This document shows positions 43,295-51,690 of a stretch of DNA of 64,000 nt, one piece after another. How positions within the stretch are numbered: position 1 is the first letter of the stretch; the number at the start of each line of letters is the position of its first letter. Made by a program: the position numbers and the translations under genes. This DNA is from Svornostia sp051306365 (GTDB taxonomy: Bacteria; Actinomycetota; Thermoleophilia; Solirubrobacterales; Solirubrobacteraceae). The DNA lies in contig JBPPNC010000120.1 in NCBI GenBank assembly GCA_051306365.1, positions 1 to 64,000 of the forward strand, read 5' to 3'. The notes below the pieces were generated by a model. That model searched no databases, was not told the DNA's origin, and saw nothing but the letters and a program-made list of their open reading frames with translations.

Positions 43295-43651
43295 TCAGTC
43301 GACCGGGATGTCCTGCACGACCGGCCCGCCTGGCACGTCACCGGGCGCGATCCTCTCGATCCACCAGTCGATGATCGCTCGCAGCAGGAGCAGGAGCTGG
43401 CGGATGACCTCGGCCAGCTGGCGCCAGAGCTCTTCCGGGACGAGGCCACGGACGGTCTGCAGCAGCGCGGCGAGCGCCTGGGCCTCGGTCGCGGCGTCCT
43501 GAGTCGGCGGCATCTCCGACGCCGCCCCGTCCGCCGCCTGCGCCCGCGCGGTCTCGGCCGCCAGGCGGTCGACGGCCTCCTGCGTGCGCTCGATGCGCTC
43601 GCGCAGCGCGGCGAGCGGATCGTCCTCGGGTGAGGGCGGCTGCTCGGTCAT
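43295..43651 (-). CDS. Small helical protein coupled to ArsA
   Basis: 118 residues. Helix 1 (about 10-40; PLAALRERIERTQEAVDRL) has coiled-coil character. A long C-terminal helix (about 75-100; EELWRQLAEVIRQLLLLLRAIIDWWIERI, written in parts EELWRQLAEVI and LLLLLRAIIDWWIERI) is very hydrophobic on one face, so the protein may attach to the membrane. Its start overlaps the ArsA stop by four bases. A substrate or cofactor of the ArsA ATPase is a reasonable guess but is not shown. Confidence 0.6.
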   Translation of the reverse strand: MTEQPPSPEDDPLAALRERIERTQEAVDRLAAETARAQAADGAASEMPPTQDAATEAQALAALLQTVRGLVPEELWRQLAEVIRQLLLLLRAIIDWWIERIAPGDVPGGPVVQDIPVD

Positions 43652-44829
43652 GTGGTGGGGGCGGGCGGGTCGAAGGTCACCGTCAGCGCGCCGTCGGCCA
43701 GGGCGGCGCTCGCGGGACGATAGTCCTGCAGCGCGGGCGGGAGCAGCACGGTGCGGGTGTGGCCATCGATGCGGACGACGAGCTCCTCGCCGACCTGCCG
43801 CAGCGTCACGTCGCCCTTCTGCGCGAACGGCAGCGTGAGCGTGAGCCGCGCCTCGTCGTCGCCGAGCTCGAGCCGCTCCCCGATCTCGTCGTGGAGGACC
43901 GCGATCGGGGCCTCGACGCCGGCGAACAGCTGCTCGCCCAGTCGGTCGAGCATCGTGTCCCCGACGACCTCCTCGCCGAAGTAGGGGGCGCGCAGCAGCG
44001 GAAGGGGCGCGAACGCCTCGCCGACCTCGGTGAGGGCCTCGGCCTGGCGGGCGCGCCACGCGTCGAAGTAGGCGCCGACCTCCTCGGGGAAGACGCGGTT
44101 GACGACGATCGCGTCGGTCAGCAGGCCGTACAGGTTGAGATAGGTGAAGGTGCGGCGCGCCTCGTCGATGACCATGCGGTCCGGCGTCATCACCAGCCGC
44201 AGCGACACGCGCTCGTGGTCGCGCAGCACGTCGCAGAGCGCGACGAGGTCGCGCAGCAGGTCCCCGGCTCCGTCGAGCGCCTTGTTGCTCGGCAGCGTGA
44301 TGTCCAGTGCGGCACGCGTGATGGGCCGCGCGGCGTCGAGCGCTCGCCGGTTGCCGACCGCGCGCTCCAGCCACCAGCGCGCAGCATCGGGCAGCGCCAG
44401 CAGCCGCAGCGTCTCCCCGCTGGCGGCGCAGTCGACGACGACGACCTCGAAGACGGCCTCCTCGGCGTGGCGGCGCAGCTCCAGCAGACCGACGAGCTCG
44501 TGCAGGCCCGGGGGCATCGCGAGCTCCTCGGCGCGGATGCGCTCCATCCCGCGGTCCGACAGCACGCCGGCCAGCCAGTTTCGGATCTCGCCCCAGTTGC
44601 GCTCGATCTCGTCGCGCGCCTCGACCTGCTGGGTCCACAGTCCCTCGCTCGCCGGGGCGGGTTCGCGCCCGACCTCGCGGCCGAGGACGTCACCGAGCGA
44701 CCCCGCGGGGTCGGTGGACAGCAGCAGTGTGCGATGGCCGGCCGCCGCGGCTCGCCGGGCGGTCGCCGCGGCCACGGAGGTCTTGCCGACCCCGCCCTTG
44801 CCCGTGTAGAGGATGATCCGCGGCCCCAC
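43648..44829 (-). CDS. ArsA/Get3-type ATPase with C-terminal HSP20-like domain
   Basis: 393 residues from GTG 44829. Deviant P-loop YTGKGGVGKTS at the N-terminus, switch 1 LSTDPAGSLGDVLG, and VVVDCAASGETLRLL (Walker B/switch 2) identify the ArsA/Get3 family. The last 75 residues (ARLTLTLPFAQKGDVTL, then DGALTVTFDPP) form the small HSP20-like beta domain found fused to bacterial ArsA proteins. There are no arsenic genes nearby, so arsenite transport is unlikely; a chaperone or targeting role is more plausible. Confidence 0.88.
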   Translation of the reverse strand: MGPRIILYTGKGGVGKTSVAAATARRAAAAGHRTLLLSTDPAGSLGDVLGREVGREPAPASEGLWTQQVEARDEIERNWGEIRNWLAGVLSDRGMERIRAEELAMPPGLHELVGLLELRRHAEEAVFEVVVVDCAASGETLRLLALPDAARWWLERAVGNRRALDAARPITRAALDITLPSNKALDGAGDLLRDLVALCDVLRDHERVSLRLVMTPDRMVIDEARRTFTYLNLYGLLTDAIVVNRVFPEEVGAYFDAWRARQAEALTEVGEAFAPLPLLRAPYFGEEVVGDTMLDRLGEQLFAGVEAPIAVLHDEIGERLELGDDEARLTLTLPFAQKGDVTLRQVGEELVVRIDGHTRTVLLPPALQDYRPASAALADGALTVTFDPPAPTT

Positions 44830-44840
44830 GGCTGCCGAGT

Positions 44841-46298
44841 CTATGGACGGGCGACGGTGAGCACGGCGCTCGTCGCCCCGCGGAAGCCGAGGAGGTCCGT
44901 CGCGCGCACCGTCACGCGGTAGCGCCCGGCCTGCGTCTTGGCGGCGTAGACGAACACCGGGGTTCCCGGCTGGACGGTCGCGGTTCGCGCGCCGACGGTC
45001 TTCCCGCCACGGCTGACCGTCACGGTGACGGTGGCGGGCTTGTCGACCCGGATCCGCACCGCGCCGCGGGCGCCCGCGCGGGTGCGCGACGTCAGGACCT
45101 CGAGCGCCGGGCCGCGGCGCAGGTCGGAGGTGAAGCGCCTGGCCATGTCGCAGAACGGCTGCGGATCGACGTCGACGACGGGCGCGGGCTCGACCGGGGT
45201 GTCCGCCGGCGGCTGGGTCGGCGTGGCGCCGCCGTCGGGCTCGGGCAGGGCGCCGCCGCTCTGCGCGGCGCTCGCGCGGGCCCGGTCGGCGCGGGCGCGC
45301 TCGCACAGTCCACGCAGGAAGTCGCGCGCGAGCTTGTGGTAGCCGATGTCGCTCGCCGCGCCGCCGAGCTGGTAGCGCGACCAGCCGCCCGTGTCGTAGC
45401 GCGGCAGCTCCGCGGCCAGCTGCTTGACGCCGCGTGCGTAGAGCTCGCGGCCCGCCTCGTCGTTGGCGAGCGTGGCGAAGTCGTGCAGCCCGTTCACCGC
45501 TTGGTTGAAGCCGTTGAGGACCCGCTGCCCGCGGGCGTACGAGTACAGGAGGTAGTGCGAGCGGCCGGGGGCGGTGTCCACGCGCACACCGCTCGGGGGC
45601 CGCGCCTGGAAGATGCCGAGGGCGTTGCGCGCCGCCTCGAAGTACGCCGGGTCCTTCAGGCGGATCGCGGCGCGAGACAGCGACTGGATGCCCGTCGCCT
45701 GCGCCATGCCGCTCGCCCACGGCGGGCTGCCGCCGCCGAACGCGAACAGGTACTCCCACGCGATCCCGCCGGCGCGCGGGGCGGCCAGCGTGATCGCCTC
45801 GTCGAGGAGTGCGCGCAGCTCGTCGTCCTTCTTCTTGAACGACCACAGCGCGTTGGCCTTGCCGAACGTCGCGAGCCACTGGATCTGCCAGCCCTGGCCG
45901 AGGTAGTGCTGCCACACCAGCTGGCTGCGTCCGAACGTCCGCCGCTGGCCGTTGCGCGGCAGCGGATCGCAGCACCACCCCTCGCGGTTGCGCCTGACCG
46001 TGAGCATGAGCGCGGGCAGCCGCCCGGGCGTGAGCAGCCCGTCGCGCGCACTACGGTCGAGGTGCACGAGCGGCGCGCGCATCCCGATCCGCCGCGAACC
46101 CGACAGCTTGCCGAGCAGGCGCCGCCCGTCCAGGTACGTCGCGCGGTGCTCGGCGTACGCGGCCGGCGTGATGGCGCCCGCATCGCGCATGCGCACCAGC
46201 TCGGAGAGCACGGTGCGCTTGGTGGCGGCGCCCGCGGGCGTGTTGGCCTGCGGTGAAGCCAGCATGAAGCCCGCGAGAAGGAGGACCGCGAACGGCAT
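44841..46298 (-). CDS. Exported D-glucuronyl C5-epimerase-like protein
   Basis: 485 residues. Signal peptide 1-22 (VLLLAGFMLASPQA). The middle (about 95-330) resembles the C-terminal domain of glucuronyl C5-epimerases: HYLGQGWQIQWLATFGKAN, WEYLFAFGGGSPPWASGMAQ, YLLYSYARGQRVLNGFNQA. A Pro/Thr-rich linker (about 345-395) leads to an Ig-like beta domain (about 405-485). It probably modifies a cell-surface uronate polysaccharide. GTG 46313 is an alternative start. First gene of the operon continuing into ArsA, 11 bases away. Confidence 0.65.
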   Translation of the reverse strand: MPFAVLLLAGFMLASPQANTPAGAATKRTVLSELVRMRDAGAITPAAYAEHRATYLDGRRLLGKLSGSRRIGMRAPLVHLDRSARDGLLTPGRLPALMLTVRRNREGWCCDPLPRNGQRRTFGRSQLVWQHYLGQGWQIQWLATFGKANALWSFKKKDDELRALLDEAITLAAPRAGGIAWEYLFAFGGGSPPWASGMAQATGIQSLSRAAIRLKDPAYFEAARNALGIFQARPPSGVRVDTAPGRSHYLLYSYARGQRVLNGFNQAVNGLHDFATLANDEAGRELYARGVKQLAAELPRYDTGGWSRYQLGGAASDIGYHKLARDFLRGLCERARADRARASAAQSGGALPEPDGGATPTQPPADTPVEPAPVVDVDPQPFCDMARRFTSDLRRGPALEVLTSRTRAGARGAVRIRVDKPATVTVTVSRGGKTVGARTATVQPGTPVFVYAAKTQAGRYRVTVRATDLLGFRGATSAVLTVARP

Positions 46299-46394
46299 GA
46301 TCGGCCGGAACACGGTGCTACCGTTCGCCAACCACGGGCGGGGAGCACCGTCGCCGCGCCCGCGGCCTCTCGCCTGCTGACCCTCGGAGTCTCC

Positions 46395-47483
46395 GTGTCT
46401 CGCGCTCTGCACCTGCTCTCGCTCCTGCTCGTCCTGCTCGTGCCCGCGGCGCTCCTCGGCGCCTGCGGCGGGGATGACAGCAGCGGCGAGGACGTCAACG
46501 CCGTGCTGGAGGAGACGTTCGATGGTACGAGCAAGCCCGTCGAATCCGGCAAGCTGGATCTCAGCGTCAAGCTCGACCTCGACGGCGCCGGGGAGAACCT
46601 CGACGCCCCGATCGCGATCGCGCTCAGCGGCCCGTTCGAGAACCAGGGCGCGGGCAAGGTCCCGCAGTTCGACTTCAGCCTCAACCTCGATGGCGGTGGC
46701 CAGCAGTTCCAGGCCGGCGCGATCTCGACGGGCGACGCCGCGTACCTGAAGTTCTCCGATCAGGCGTACGCCGTGGGGGACGACGTGTACAAGGAGTTCA
46801 AGGACGGCTACGCCAAGGCGGCCAAGGAGGACGGTGAGGAGCGTGACGGCGGCCCCTCGCTGAAGGCGCTCGGCGTCGACCCCCGCCGCTGGCTGCAGGA
46901 CCCGAAGGAGGTCGGCACCGAGGAGGTCGGCGGCGTCGAGACCGTCCACCTCACCGCCGAGGTCGACGTGCCCCGGCTGCTGGAGGATGTCAATCGGCTC
47001 ATCAAGAGCGCGGGGAACCTCGGCGTGGGCGGAGACCGGGTGCCCGACCAGCTCACCGCGGCCGAGCGTGCACGCGCCGCGGAGGCCCTGAAGTCCGTGA
47101 AGGTCGACATCTGGACCGGCAAGGACGACAAGACGCTGCGCAAGCTCGTCCTGGCCCTCGACATCGCCGTGCCCGAGAACGAGCAGAAGCAGGCCGGGCT
47201 CGCGGCCGGCAAGGTCGACCTCGAATACGCCATCTCCGACCTCAACAAGCCGCAGACCATCGAGGAGCCGAGCAACGCGCGGCCGGTCGCCGAACTGAAC
47301 GCCGCGTTGCAGGCGCTGGGTGTGAACCTCGGGGGCGGAACCGGTGGGCAGACGTCCACGACGCCGCAGGAGGGGACGTCGACGACGGCGTCGCCGAGCC
47401 AGGCGTATCTCGACTGCCTCGAGGACGCGGGCGAGGACTCCGCGAAGGTCAGCGAGTGCTCCAAGCTGCTGACGCAGCCGTAG
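46395..47483 (+). CDS. LppX/LprAFG-like lipoprotein
   Basis: 362 residues from GTG 46395. The signal peptide ends LLGAC (lipobox). The mature part has repeated long beta strands (GKLDLSVKLDLDG, PQFDFSLNLDGGGQQF, VHLTAEVDVPRLLEDVNRL) typical of the LolA/LppX fold that carries lipids between envelope layers, and a Thr/Ser/Pro-rich tail ends in two cysteines (LDCLEDA, SECSK). Divergent from the C5-epimerase gene. Confidence 0.65.
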   Translation: MSRALHLLSLLLVLLVPAALLGACGGDDSSGEDVNAVLEETFDGTSKPVESGKLDLSVKLDLDGAGENLDAPIAIALSGPFENQGAGKVPQFDFSLNLDGGGQQFQAGAISTGDAAYLKFSDQAYAVGDDVYKEFKDGYAKAAKEDGEERDGGPSLKALGVDPRRWLQDPKEVGTEEVGGVETVHLTAEVDVPRLLEDVNRLIKSAGNLGVGGDRVPDQLTAAERARAAEALKSVKVDIWTGKDDKTLRKLVLALDIAVPENEQKQAGLAAGKVDLEYAISDLNKPQTIEEPSNARPVAELNAALQALGVNLGGGTGGQTSTTPQEGTSTTASPSQAYLDCLEDAGEDSAKVSECSKLLTQP

Positions 47484-47515
47484 CCGGCCCGTCAGTGCCC
47501 TAACCTTCCCGCGCT

Positions 47516-48493
47516 ATGAGTGAGATCGCCGCCTTCGGCGTGCTGGCGGTGGTCCTCGTGGGGCTGCTGCTCGTCGACTTGAGGTTCTTCGCCCGCGGGC
47601 GCGAGCCCTCGTTCCGCGAGGGCGTGGTGTGGTCGATCGGCTGGCTCATCCTCAGCCTGCTGGCGGGCGTCGTCGTGTACGCCGTGGGCAGCTCCGAGCA
47701 GGCGATCAACTACACGACCGTCTACTTCATCGAGCGCTCGCTCTCGCTCGACAACCTCTTCGTCTTCCTGCTGCTGTTCGCCTACTTCGGCGTGCCGCAG
47801 GAGTACCGCGCGGGGCTGCTCTTCTGGGGCATCATCGCCGCGCTGGTGCTGCGCGGCCTGGCGATCCTCGGCGGCGTCGCGCTCATCGAGCGGTTCGGCG
47901 ACATCCTGTACGTGCTGGGCGCGCTGCTCATCCTGCTGGCCTACCGCATCCTCAAGGGCGTCGATGAGTCGGTGGACCCGGACAAGAACCTCATGGTCCG
48001 GGCGGTGCGCAAGCTGTTCCCCGTCACCGACGATTTCCGCGGGCAGCACTGGTTCGTCCGCCAGGACGGCCGCCGATGGGTGACGCCCCTGTTCGTCTGT
48101 CTCGCGGCGATCGTGGCGGCGGACATCGCGTTCGCGATCGACTCGATCCCCGCCGCGTTCGCGATCACCCAGGACGAACTCATGATCTGGATGGGCAACG
48201 TGTTCGCCCTGCTGGGCCTGCGCGCGCTGTTCGTTCTCGTCGAGGGCCTGATCCGCAGGTTCCGCTACCTGGACCAGACGATCGCGATCGTGCTCGGTCT
48301 CGTCGGCGTCAAGCTCATCCTCGAGCACGCGCACGTCATCAAGCTCGGGCCGGTGCAGAGCCTCCTGATCGTGCTCGGCGCGTTCGCCGTCGGCATGATC
48401 GCGTCGGTCATCGCCGACAAGCGCGACGGGGGCCAGGGTGGATCGGGTCACGCTGCGCACCCGCCCGCGCCGGCGCCTGACCACAGCCTCTGA
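47516..48493 (+). CDS. TerC/Alx-family membrane protein
   Basis: 325 residues with about eight membrane helices of the TerC family (metal export, mainly manganese). Key segments: FIERSLSLDNLFVFLLLF with the conserved Asp-Asn, and AADIAFAIDSIPAAFAIT with the two acidic metal ligands, followed by FALLGLRALFVL. It is a stand-alone member with a short His/Pro-rich tail; no tellurite-resistance genes are adjacent. ATG 47516. Confidence 0.93.
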   Translation: MSEIAAFGVLAVVLVGLLLVDLRFFARGREPSFREGVVWSIGWLILSLLAGVVVYAVGSSEQAINYTTVYFIERSLSLDNLFVFLLLFAYFGVPQEYRAGLLFWGIIAALVLRGLAILGGVALIERFGDILYVLGALLILLAYRILKGVDESVDPDKNLMVRAVRKLFPVTDDFRGQHWFVRQDGRRWVTPLFVCLAAIVAADIAFAIDSIPAAFAITQDELMIWMGNVFALLGLRALFVLVEGLIRRFRYLDQTIAIVLGLVGVKLILEHAHVIKLGPVQSLLIVLGAFAVGMIASVIADKRDGGQGGSGHAAHPPAPAPDHSL

Positions 48494-48726
48494 TCTGAGG
48501 AAGAGGTCGCCGGCATCGGCTCGGCGGTGAGGAAGCCCTGCACGCGGGCGCAGCCGTGCTGGCGCAGGATCTCGCGCTCGGTCTCCACGCCCTCGGCAAA
48601 CCGTGCCGAGGTGCAGCGGCGGGCGAGCCCGATGGTGGCCGACACGATCGCCATGGTCCACGGCGCCTCCTGCAGCACCCACCGGCCGAGGCGCAGGATC
48701 AGGCCGGTCTCCTCGGCGACCGTGCC
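48490..48726 (-). pseudogene. EAL-domain remnant with internal deletion
   Basis: On the minus strand an EAL domain is recognisable in two pieces joined in frame: VAEETGLILRLGRWVLQEA directly followed by TMAIVSATIGLARR, AEGVETEREILRQHGC and VQGFLTAEP. About 140 residues that should lie between them, including the TES, DDFG and KID catalytic motifs, are missing. No upstream EAL signature is present either. It fills most of the 318-bp gap 48494-48811 and is a dead copy of a c-di-GMP phosphodiesterase gene. Confidence 0.8.
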
Positions 48727-48811
48727 CGCACCTACGCGCCACGGAGACGGCGGTTGACAGGTACCCGGCGCCGGCTCAAGTTCCGGGCGCGGCGTCCGAT
48801 GGCTCGGGAAG

Positions 48812-49267
48812 ATGGCTCCCGATTCCGTCAGCGCCATGGGCGGTGCCACCGCACCCGCGGACCCCGCCGCCACCGCGACCACCACCCAGCCGACGCAGAA
48901 CACCGCCGCCGCCGGCGGTGGAGCGTTCGGCGACGCCCTGAGGGTCGCGAAGGGCGCGTCGTCCACGCCGGCCCCGGCGGCCGGTGCGTCGTCGGCAGAA
49001 GCACTCGCGCGCGCCAAGGAGCTGGGCCTGGCCGGCGGCACGTCGGCATACGACGTCCTCGGGCACCGGTACGCGCGGGTCGAAGGCGGCAGCCACAGCG
49101 GCCGGTACGTCAACACCTCCGGCAACGCGCGCAACGGCCAGACCTTCGAGATCGTGCAGCGCGGCGGCCACACCTACCACGTGTACGAGGACCGCGCGGT
49201 GCGCGTGGGAGCGAAGGCGCCCGCGCCCGCGCCCGAGGTGCCGGCTGGCGGCTCAGCCGCCACCTAG
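48812..49267 (+). CDS. Hypothetical protein with C-terminal beta domain
   Basis: 151 residues. The first 60 are Ala/Thr/Pro-rich and low in complexity. Residues about 65-135 look folded: LARAKELGLAGGTSAYDVLG, RYARVEGGSHSGRYVNTSG, TFEIVQRGGHTYHVYEDRAV. No signal peptide. Its 3' end overlaps the convergent gene by 15 bases. Not recognised; moderate confidence that it is translated. Confidence 0.5.
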   Translation: MAPDSVSAMGGATAPADPAATATTTQPTQNTAAAGGGAFGDALRVAKGASSTPAPAAGASSAEALARAKELGLAGGTSAYDVLGHRYARVEGGSHSGRYVNTSGNARNGQTFEIVQRGGHTYHVYEDRAVRVGAKAPAPAPEVPAGGSAAT

Positions 49268-49675
49268 ATCCTGCAGCCGCCGTTCGGTCTCGGCGTCGAT
49301 GTCGAGCGGTTCCTGCCCACGGGCGGCGCGCCGGAGGTTGCGCGCTTCGACGAGCTGGCGTACCTCTGCTCGCAGGCCCGCGTCGGCCTGCGTGCCCGCG
49401 CCCCCGAGGTCGCTGAGCCGGCGGACCTCGTCCTCGACCTCCAGCGGCGGCTGCCCGCGTGCAGCGCGGCGGAGATTCCGCGCGTCGACCATCTGGCGGA
49501 TCTCCTCGTCGCGCAGGGCGGCTGAGGGTGGCGCCGCGGCACCCGGTGTCTCGGAATCCAGATCCAGGGCCCCCTGCCCGATGCGGTCGTAGACGCCCGT
49601 GGAACTCGCCGTCACGAGCACGCCGATCACCACGGCCAGTGCCACCACCGCGATGACGATCACGTCGATGCCCAC
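49253..49675 (-). CDS. Membrane-anchored protein with two tandem helical motifs
   Basis: 140 residues. One N-terminal membrane helix (about 4-22), then two near-identical units: EEIRQMVDARNLRRAARGQ (about 57-75, then PPLEVEDE) and AEVRQLVEARNLRRAARGQ (about 102-120, then EPLDIDAE), each ending in a leucine-rich RL.DLGG. The unit looks like a short helical hairpin similar in style to SHOCT-type motifs, which often regulate oligomerisation. Function unknown. Confidence 0.6.
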   Translation of the reverse strand: MGIDVIVIAVVALAVVIGVLVTASSTGVYDRIGQGALDLDSETPGAAAPPSAALRDEEIRQMVDARNLRRAARGQPPLEVEDEVRRLSDLGGAGTQADAGLRAEVRQLVEARNLRRAARGQEPLDIDAETERRLQDLGGG

Positions 49676-49744
49676 GTGTGCATGGTCTCACGCACGCGCA
49701 GTGGTTCGGACCGGTCAGCTTCGCTACCCTGTCGGGCGACGGCG

Positions 49745-49764
49745 AGTTGACTGGCGAGTCAACT
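49745..49764. promoter_or_regulatory. 20-bp palindrome before the acyl-CoA dehydrogenase gene
   Basis: AGTTGACTGGCGAGTCAACT has perfect 8-bp arms around a 4-base centre. It lies 73 bases before the acyl-CoA dehydrogenase start in a 161-bp divergent spacer. Size and symmetry suit a TetR- or FadR-type repressor of fatty-acid oxidation genes. No such repressor is encoded in this window. Confidence 0.5.
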
Positions 49765-49836
49765 TCGGGACCAGACCCCGCCGCTGCGGCCGCCCGTACG
49801 CGTCCGTGAACCCCCCGCCTAGGAGAACAACGGCAG

Positions 49837-51003
49837 ATGGTCGACTTCACACTGACCGACGAGCAGATTGCGCTGCGCGAGCTGGCCCACGACTTCGCCG
49901 AGAAGGAGATTCGGCCTGTTGCGTGGGAACTGGATCGCGACGGCGGATGGCCGCAGGACATCATCATCAAGGCCCACGAGGTCGGGCTGATGAACACCCA
50001 CGCGCCCGAGCGCTTCGGCGGCCCGGGCCTCCAGTACCTCGACGGTTGTCTCATCGAGGAGGAGCTCGCCTGGGGCTGCTCCGGCATCACGACCTCGCTC
50101 GGCGCGAACGGTCTCGCGTCGGCCCCGATCGCTCTCGGCGGTTCGGACGAGGTGCAGGACGAGTTCTTCGGCGAGCTCGTGGCCGAACCGAAGCTGGCCT
50201 CGTTCTGCCTGACCGAGCCGGGCGCCGGCTCGGACGTCTCGTCGATGCGCACGCGCGCCGAGAAGAAGGGCGACAAGTACGTCCTCAACGGCCAGAAGTG
50301 CTTCATCACCAACGGCACGTACGCCGACTGGTACACGGTCTACGCCAAGACCGACCCGGACGCCGGCCACCGCGGCATGTCCTGCTTCCTCGTGCGTCGT
50401 GACGACACGGTCGTCATCGACAAGAAGGAGGACAAGATGGGCCAGCGGGCCTCGAACACGGCGACCGTGACGTTCAACGACACCGAGGTGGACGCCAAGT
50501 ACCTCATCGGTGAGGAGAACAGGGGCTTCAAGCTCGCCATGATGACCCTCGACCGCACGCGCCCCGGCGTGGCGGCGATGGCCACCGGCATCGCGCAGGC
50601 CGCCTTCGAGTTCGCGACGAACTACTCGAAGGAGCGCGTGCAGTTCGGCGTGCCGATCGCCATGCACCAGGCGATCCAGTTCATGATCGCCGACATGGCG
50701 ACCAAGGTGCACCTCTCGCGCCTCGCCACCTGGAACTCGGCCGTGCTGCTCGACCAGGGCAAGCGCAACACCATCGAGTCCTCGCACGCCAAGCGCTTCG
50801 CGTCGGACTCCGCGATGGAGGTCGCCACGGACGCCGTGCAGGTCTACGGCGGCTACGGCTTCATCAAGGAGTACCCCGTCGAGAAGCTCATGCGTGACGC
50901 GAAGATCATGCAGCTGTACGAGGGCACGTCGCAGATCCAGCGCCTCGTCATCGCCCGCGAGACGCTGCTGCCGCGCCGCGCGGAGGCTCCCGCCACCGCG
51001 TAG
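49837..51003 (+). CDS. Acyl-CoA dehydrogenase
   Basis: 388 residues. FAD enzyme introducing the first double bond in acyl-CoA beta-oxidation. Standard order: helical N-domain, beta domain with CLTEPGAGSDVSS (about 127-139) and CFITNGTYADW (about 155-165), then the C-terminal helical domain with RVQFGVPIAMHQAIQF and LYEGTSQIQRL, whose Glu is the catalytic base. Strong ribosome site AGGAGA before ATG 49837. It is not joined to the hydratase genes 1.8 kb downstream but belongs to the same pathway. Confidence 0.95.
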   Translation: MVDFTLTDEQIALRELAHDFAEKEIRPVAWELDRDGGWPQDIIIKAHEVGLMNTHAPERFGGPGLQYLDGCLIEEELAWGCSGITTSLGANGLASAPIALGGSDEVQDEFFGELVAEPKLASFCLTEPGAGSDVSSMRTRAEKKGDKYVLNGQKCFITNGTYADWYTVYAKTDPDAGHRGMSCFLVRRDDTVVIDKKEDKMGQRASNTATVTFNDTEVDAKYLIGEENRGFKLAMMTLDRTRPGVAAMATGIAQAAFEFATNYSKERVQFGVPIAMHQAIQFMIADMATKVHLSRLATWNSAVLLDQGKRNTIESSHAKRFASDSAMEVATDAVQVYGGYGFIKEYPVEKLMRDAKIMQLYEGTSQIQRLVIARETLLPRRAEAPATA

Positions 51004-51030
51004 GTCGCGTCTCATCCTCGCTGGATGTGC

Positions 51031-51056
51031 GAAGGCCGCCCTCCGGGGCGGCCTTC
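51031..51056 (+). terminator. Hairpin terminator after acyl-CoA dehydrogenase
   Basis: GAAGGCCGCC and GGCGGCCTTC form a perfect 10-bp stem with a 6-base loop, 28 bases after the dehydrogenase stop. GC-rich without a T run. Confidence 0.75.
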
Positions 51057-51069
51057 GTCGTCGGGCATC

Positions 51070-51196
51070 CGCGGAGGCCGCCGTGGACCATCCCGATCGG
51101 GTTGTCGTGCCGCTCCTGCGCCACGCACGACATCGAGACCTGGCCCTCCGCGATCTCCGGAAGCTCGAAGCCCATGAGCCTGGCGATGGGCGGTGA
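51070..51196 (-). pseudogene. PaaI-type thioesterase fragment
   Basis: On the minus strand PPIARLMGFELPEIAEGQ and VAQERHDNPIGMVHGGL match the N-terminal third of hot-dog thioesterases (PaaI/YbgC type), including the HNPIGxVHGG-like active-site loop. The remaining two thirds are absent and the frame passes into the terminator hairpin. It sits between the dehydrogenase terminator and the PadR start in the 189-bp gap, so a thioesterase gene was once part of this fatty-acid locus. Confidence 0.7.
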
Positions 51197-51690
51197 TGAC
51201 GCAACGCACTGGGATCGACGCCGATCGCGCCATACTCGACGTGGTGTCACCTCGTCCCGAAACAGACCGCGCCGTGGCCGACGTCGCCTCGCTGGAAGAC
51301 ACGCGCGCGGCTGCGGGCGCGTCCGGCGGCGCCGGCTCCGCCGACGCGGTCTCGGGGGCGCTGCGCAGGGCCGGCCTGCTCCCGCTGCTCGTCCTGCACC
51401 TGCTGCGCGAGGGTCCGTCGTACGGCAACCAGCTCATGGAGCGGATCGGTGAGCTGTCCGGTGGCCTGCTCGCGGTCAATCCGAACACGATGTACCCGTT
51501 GCTGCGCTCGCTCGAGGGTCAGGATCTCATCGCGGGGGAGTGGGAGCACCCCGAGCGCCGTTCACGGCGCTTCTACCGGCTGACCGAGGCCGGGGAGGCC
51601 GAGCGCGCGCGGCTCGCGGAGGAGCTGGCGCCCAAGCTCGCGGCGTTCGCGCTGTCGCTGGAGGCGCTGCGGGTCGAGCTGGGCCGCTGA
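51196..51690 (+). CDS. PadR-family transcriptional regulator
   Basis: 164 residues from ATG 51196 (GTG 51241 is an alternative that drops 15 residues). The PadR winged helix occupies about 55-145: LLPLLVLHLLREGPSYGNQL, NPNTMYPLLRSLEGQDLI and RRFYRLTEAGEAE. A short leucine-rich helix for dimerisation ends the protein. PadR proteins are usually repressors released by small molecules. The 50-residue Ala-rich leader is unusual and may not be translated. Confidence 0.85.
   Translation: MTQRTGIDADRAILDVVSPRPETDRAVADVASLEDTRAAAGASGGAGSADAVSGALRRAGLLPLLVLHLLREGPSYGNQLMERIGELSGGLLAVNPNTMYPLLRSLEGQDLIAGEWEHPERRSRRFYRLTEAGEAERARLAEELAPKLAAFALSLEALRVELGR

Noticed and set aside
43648..44829. Arsenite-transporting ATPase as the function of the ArsA-like gene
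   Set aside because: Single ATPase half with an HSP20-like tail, no arsenite-binding cysteine set recognised, and no ars genes nearby.
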